Assembly (NCBI GenBank): GCA_020852405.1
Contig: JADZAX010000548.1
Span: 1 to 32,396 of the forward strand
Direction: 5' to 3'
Length of the DNA stretch: 32,396 nucleotides
Source of the DNA: Verrucomicrobiales bacterium
GTDB lineage: Bacteria > Verrucomicrobiota > Verrucomicrobiia > Verrucomicrobiales > DEV007
Shown: one piece after another, positions 27,344 to 32,396 of the stretch
Numbering within the stretch: the first letter of the stretch is position 1
Layout: each line of letters starts with the position of its first letter
Notes under the pieces: model-generated
The model's database searches: none
What the model was told of the DNA's origin: nothing
Seen by the model: only the letters and a program-made list of their open reading frames with translations
Position numbers and translations under genes: made by a program

Positions 27344-28080
27344 GCCCAGATATCCGCGGTGGGGGACAGGTGGTTGGGAACCATCGTCCGGTGTTGCCAG
27401 TGTTCGCTCTGTTTCACTCGTTCGACGAATTCCGGACGCACGATTTTGGCCCGCCCGGTGACGATCCCATCGGCCTCGGTGCGGAGATACAGCCCCTCCA
27501 TGCGGTGGTCGGTGAGGCCGGTCCATGGATGGTGGAATTCCGCGCCAAAAGCGGACTCCCGGATCATATCGAGGAGTTGGTCGTGGCTTGCCGCTCCCTG
27601 GTGGAGGATCGGGACGGTCCACAGTCCGGTGTTGTCCAACATCGTGAGACGGCTCTCCAAGGAGAGAAAACAGGCACCTTCCTTGTCATAGATATCGAAC
27701 TCAAAAAAGTAGTGCGGCAAATTCCGGTAGTGGACGCTGTGGCAGGCATACAGCCATTCGCCAAAGAGAATGAAGCGGTCTTCGAGGAGACTTTCCAGGA
27801 GATCCCGTTTCACCGCCGTCCACTGTTTGAAGAGATCATACTGGGGATGCATCCCTTCCGTGATCTCGTGGCCCCGGCATTGTAGGACGAGTCGTCCCGC
27901 CGTCGTGAAATGAATCCCCACGTTGGTGCCGTCGACTTTTTCTTCGACGATCAGGGATGGGTCGGCGAGGAAGGAGGAAGAGCGCTTCGCCCCCCAATGC
28001 TTGTCGTCTTCGGTGCCTTGGGAACCGAAGAGATGCGGGGTGCGCGGGTATTTGACGAAATCGTCTCGGGTGGTGCCCAT
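27340..28080 (-). CDS. RNA ligase family (ATP-dependent nucleotidyltransferase) protein
   Basis: Motif I EEKVDGTN, motif III-like [10 protein letters not shown], motif IV-like MEGLYLR, motif V-like [14 protein letters not shown] overlap with HD-Pnk. Confidence 0.85.
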   Translation of the reverse strand: MGTTRDDFVKYPRTPHLFGSQGTEDDKHWGAKRSSSFLADPSLIVEEKVDGTNVGIHFTTAGRLVLQCRGHEITEGMHPQYDLFKQWTAVKRDLLESLLEDRFILFGEWLYACHSVHYRNLPHYFFEFDIYDKEGACFLSLESRLTMLDNTGLWTVPILHQGAASHDQLLDMIRESAFGAEFHHPWTGLTDHRMEGLYLRTEADGIVTGRAKIVRPEFVERVKQSEHWQHRTMVPNHLSPTADIWA

Positions 28081-28280
28081 GGCTCAACGGGGGAAATGGG
28101 TGGACGCTCAGGAAACGGTCCCAAGCCACCGTGCGGAACCGGTGGTTGGAGGTTTGACGGAACCGGCGCGAGAATTATTCGGAAGAAATTCCCCGCCGGA
28201 TCGAGTCCTCCATTTCCCCGCCAAGGCCGACCCCTGTGTCGGGGTGGGTCAGTGCGATCGATTCCCGAGCCGCCGCGACC

Positions 28281-28622
28281 TCACCCTTCGTCCAACAAGC
28301 GGCCGCAGATCGTCTCGGCGCTTTGCTCACGCATGTTGAGAATTTCCACCTGGTCGGGATCCTCGGGCAGATCGGTTCCAGCGGCGTGGAAGAGCCATTT
28401 CACTGCGCGCGGATGACAGGCCACGATGCGGAGGGGATCATCCCCCTCCACCAGGCTTTGCAGCCTCGGGTCTTTGCGGGCGGACATTTCGCAGAGATCG
28501 GGCACTGCTTCGAAGGTCGCCCCGGAGGCGCAGAGGCGCTGCAGGACCTCGTCCTTGGTTCCTTGGGGCACCACTTGGGCGAAGGCGCAGCGGCAATACA
28601 GAATGCGGGAATCCTGGGACAC
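28281..28622 (-). CDS. small Cys-rich protein, partner of the radical SAM gene
   Basis: GTG start at 28622 (longer ATG start at 28718 overlaps the upstream gene): VSQDSRILYCRCAFAQVVPQGTKDEVLQRLCASGATFEAVPDLCEMSARKDP...IVACHPRAVKWLF. Confidence 0.65.
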   Translation of the reverse strand: MSQDSRILYCRCAFAQVVPQGTKDEVLQRLCASGATFEAVPDLCEMSARKDPRLQSLVEGDDPLRIVACHPRAVKWLFHAAGTDLPEDPDQVEILNMREQSAETICGRLLDEG

Positions 28623-28644
28623 GGCGGAAAAAGAAGAAGGAAGG

Positions 28645-29898
<1,254 letters not shown>

Positions 29899-30230
29899 GA
29901 CAACAGGGGGACAGGGCGTCCGCAACTAAACGCACATTCCGCCCGAAGCAAACCCCAACCGGGAACCTTTTGGCATGTGACTGTAAGTAAGGGAGGGTGG
30001 AAGAGTGCTTTCGGTGAAATCTTTGAAAAGTCGGAATTTCCAGAAGTTTTGCGATGGCTTCATGATGGATTCGTTTGGAAATGGGCAGAGGGCAGGACGC
30101 TTGCCCTACTTTTGTGGGTGGGAATCCCCTGTCGGCTGGGTGAGGCGCGGTCCGGGCCTGGTGGAAAGGATTCGGAAATGTCCTCCGCAGGAGACAATGC
30201 CGCCCGGGTGTTTCCTCCCCTCTGGCGCGC

Positions 30231-30248
30231 TTGTGAAAACTTTCACAA
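30231..30248. promoter_or_regulatory. candidate Rex (NADH/NAD+-sensing repressor) operator
   Basis: TTGTGAAAACTTTCACAA: exact match to TTGTGAA-N4-TTCACAA; 63 bp upstream of the nuoB start. Confidence 0.7.
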
Positions 30249-30311
30249 AGCCCTTGCGGCGGGTCCAGCCCGGCCTAAGTTGGTCCCGTTCCGAGCCCGC
30301 ATTCACTGACC

Positions 30312-30860
30312 ATGGCGACCACGGCTGCAGCCTCTCCTCCTTTTGCTTACGATTCCAAAATCGAGGGCAACATCATTTTCACGCGCTTGGATTCCGCGAT
30401 CAACTGGATGCGGAAGAACTCGCTCTGGCCGATGCCGATGGGGCTCGCCTGTTGCGCGATCGAGCTGATGGCGACCGGGGCCTCGCGTTTTGATATTTCC
30501 CGCTTCGGGGCCGAAGTGATGCGCTTTTCCCCCCGCCAGTCCGACGTCATGATCGTGGCCGGCACGGTCACCTACAAGATGGCGCTCGCTGTGAAGCGGA
30601 TCTGGGACCAGATGCCGGAGCCGAAATGGTGCATCGCGATGGGAGCCTGTGCCTCCAGCGGCGGGATGTACCGCAGCTACGCGGTCCTCCAGGGGATTGA
30701 CCACCTTCTGCCGGTTGACATTTACGTTTCCGGGTGCCCGCCCCGTCCCGAAGCCTTGCTCGAAGGGCTGATGCGGCTCCAGGCAAAAATCGAAGGGGAG
30801 CATTCCGCGCTCGCCCAGTTCTCCCTCTCCGCACCCACCGCCGAGGAGGCCATGGAATGA
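30312..30860 (+). CDS. nuoB: NADH-quinone oxidoreductase subunit B
   Basis: [56 protein letters not shown]...[48 protein letters not shown]. Confidence 0.97.
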   Translation: MATTAAASPPFAYDSKIEGNIIFTRLDSAINWMRKNSLWPMPMGLACCAIELMATGASRFDISRFGAEVMRFSPRQSDVMIVAGTVTYKMALAVKRIWDQMPEPKWCIAMGACASSGGMYRSYAVLQGIDHLLPVDIYVSGCPPRPEALLEGLMRLQAKIEGEHSALAQFSLSAPTAEEAME

Positions 30861-31435
30861 GTGCCACTGCCGCCAAAGCTGTTGATGCCCTCCAGGGAGC
30901 GTTCGGTGGAGCCATCCTTTCGACCCACGAGTTTCGCGGGGAGCAGACCGTCGTCGTCGCCAAGGACCGGATCGTCGAGATCCTCCGTCACTGCCGCGAC
31001 GCGCTGGACTTTGATTTCCTGACCGATATCAGCAGTGTCGACAACCTTGGCAGCGAACCCCGCTTTGAGATGGTCTACGAGCTTTACGCCATGACCACCT
31101 CGCAGACGCATCTGCGGGTCAAATGCACCGTGGCCGAAGACGAGTCCATGCCCACTGTGACTGGCATCTGGCCGACTGCGGACTGGCACGAGCGTGAAAT
31201 TTATGACATGATGGGGATCACCTTCGATGGGCACCCCGATCTGCGTCGCATCCTGATGTGGGACGGATATCCCTTCTATCCGCTGCGGAAGGACTTCCCT
31301 CTCGCGGGTCGGCCATCGGAAATGCCCGACGTGGCATTCACCGACACCGCGCCGCTGGCGGGCGGGCCGTTTGTGACCTCCCCGTCCTCGGCTTCGACCG
31401 TGCACCGGGAGCCCCGCTCCCGCGAGATGCCCTGA
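30857..31435 (+). CDS. nuoC: NADH-quinone oxidoreductase subunit C
   Basis: ATGA overlap with nuo[52 protein letters not shown]. Confidence 0.95.
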   Translation: MSATAAKAVDALQGAFGGAILSTHEFRGEQTVVVAKDRIVEILRHCRDALDFDFLTDISSVDNLGSEPRFEMVYELYAMTTSQTHLRVKCTVAEDESMPTVTGIWPTADWHEREIYDMMGITFDGHPDLRRILMWDGYPFYPLRKDFPLAGRPSEMPDVAFTDTAPLAGGPFVTSPSSASTVHREPRSREMP

Positions 31436-31441
31436 TCCGCG

Positions 31442-32396
31442 TCAGGCCGGTTGCTGCTGCGACAGACAATGCAGGGTGCCGCCCTCCTCGACGAGGTCGA
31501 GGCAATCGATCCCGCGCACCTCGCGTCCGGGGAACAGCTCGCGCAGCAGTCCGAGTGCCCGGTCATCGTTCCGCGCCTGACGGAAGGTCGGGGCCAAGAC
31601 CCCGTCGTTGACAATGAGGAAGTTCACATAGGATGCCGGGAGCACCGGGAGGCGCCATCCCGGAACTTCGCAGGCCTCCGGCAGGGGCATGGGCACCAGT
31701 TCGAAAGTCCGCCCACCGGGGGTCAGGAAATTGCGCAGGCGGGATATATTTTCTTCGAGAACCGCGTGGTTGGGTGACTCCGGATCCGACTCGACGCAGG
31801 CCACGAGCGTCCCGGCGTCGACGAACCGAACGAGGTCGTCGATGTGGCCATCGGTGTCATCCCCTTCGATGCCGCGGGCCAGCCAGAGGATTTCGGTGAC
31901 GCCGAGACCTTCGCAGAGCCTGGCTTCGATTTGCTGCCGGTCGAGGTGGGGATTGCGGTTCGGGTTCAGGAGCACCGCCTCCGTGGTCAGCAGCTGGCCG
32001 AGTCCATTGACCTCGATGGCCCCGCCTTCGAGGATCATGCCGCCGGCAAACCGTTCCATCCCGAGCGTCTCCGCGATCCGCCCGGGGATGGCATCGTCGA
32101 GATCCCAGGGCGGGAATTTGCCACCCCAGGCGTTAAACCCCCAATCAGTGACGGCGACGGTCCCGGTCTCCCGGTGTTTCACGAAAATCGGGCCATGATC
32201 CCGGCACCAGACATCGTTGTGCGGATGATCGAACAGCTCGACGCGTTCCGGCACGGCCCGGGCCTTGTTGAGCAGGGCTGCGATCGTGGCGTGCTGGGCG
32301 CCGGGGGCATTGATCCGCACGGTTTCGAAGCGGGTGATGGCCGAGGCGTACTCGGCGAATTTCTCCCCGATCAGGTCGAATTTCTGCCCTCCCCAA
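31442..32396 (-). CDS. agmatine deiminase family protein (partial; N-terminus beyond the window end)
   Basis: NDVWCRDHGPIFV...GGMILEGGAIEVNGLGQLLTTEAVLLNPNRNPHL...DDTDGHIDDLVRFVD...GGTLHCLSQQQPA. Confidence 0.9.
   Translation of the reverse strand, partial: WGGQKFDLIGEKFAEYASAITRFETVRINAPGAQHATIAALLNKARAVPERVELFDHPHNDVWCRDHGPIFVKHRETGTVAVTDWGFNAWGGKFPPWDLDDAIPGRIAETLGMERFAGGMILEGGAIEVNGLGQLLTTEAVLLNPNRNPHLDRQQIEARLCEGLGVTEILWLARGIEGDDTDGHIDDLVRFVDAGTLVACVESDPESPNHAVLEENISRLRNFLTPGGRTFELVPMPLPEACEVPGWRLPVLPASYVNFLIVNDGVLAPTFRQARNDDRALGLLRELFPGREVRGIDCLDLVEEGGTLHCLSQQQPA

Overview
A 32.4-kb, GC-rich, densely coding chromosomal-type bacterial segment. Protein content (PVC-type heme-binding dehydrogenase, Trx/CXXCH/PDZ protein, HD-Pnk, many signal-peptide proteins) suggests a member of the Verrucomicrobia/PVC group; this is an inference, since no rRNA is present. 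I recognise about 26 genes, including DUF1015, ppnP, an M50 protease, a large PVC c-type-heme dehydrogenase-like protein, a secreted HhH protein, an FAD oxidoreductase split by an in-frame TAA, a halogenase/geranylgeranyl-reductase-like flavoprotein, a LysR regulator, kup, serS, a cytochrome c lipoprotein, an outer-membrane protein, recF, a tandem HtrA-like protease/pseudoprotease pair, HAD, GNAT, PPOX-fold and TPR proteins, a Trx/CXXCH/PDZ protein, an EamA transporter, an RNA ligase + HD-Pnk operon, a radical SAM + Cys-rich protein pair, nuoB-nuoC and an agmatine deiminase. I found no tRNA, rRNA, CRISPR array or transposon. The best leads are: (1) a candidate transcription attenuator (terminator plus competing antiterminator plus short Trp-containing leader ORF) just upstream of the EamA transporter; (2) an exact Rex-consensus palindrome upstream of an isolated nuoBC pair; (3) an active HtrA-like protease next to a catalytically degenerate paralogue; (4) a coupled RNA end-healing/sealing cassette; (5) a radical SAM/Cys-rich partner pair; (6) a conserved FAD enzyme broken by a single ochre codon; (7) candidate LysR, Fur-like and sigma-54 sites. 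All regulatory calls are by eye and need computation or experiment.
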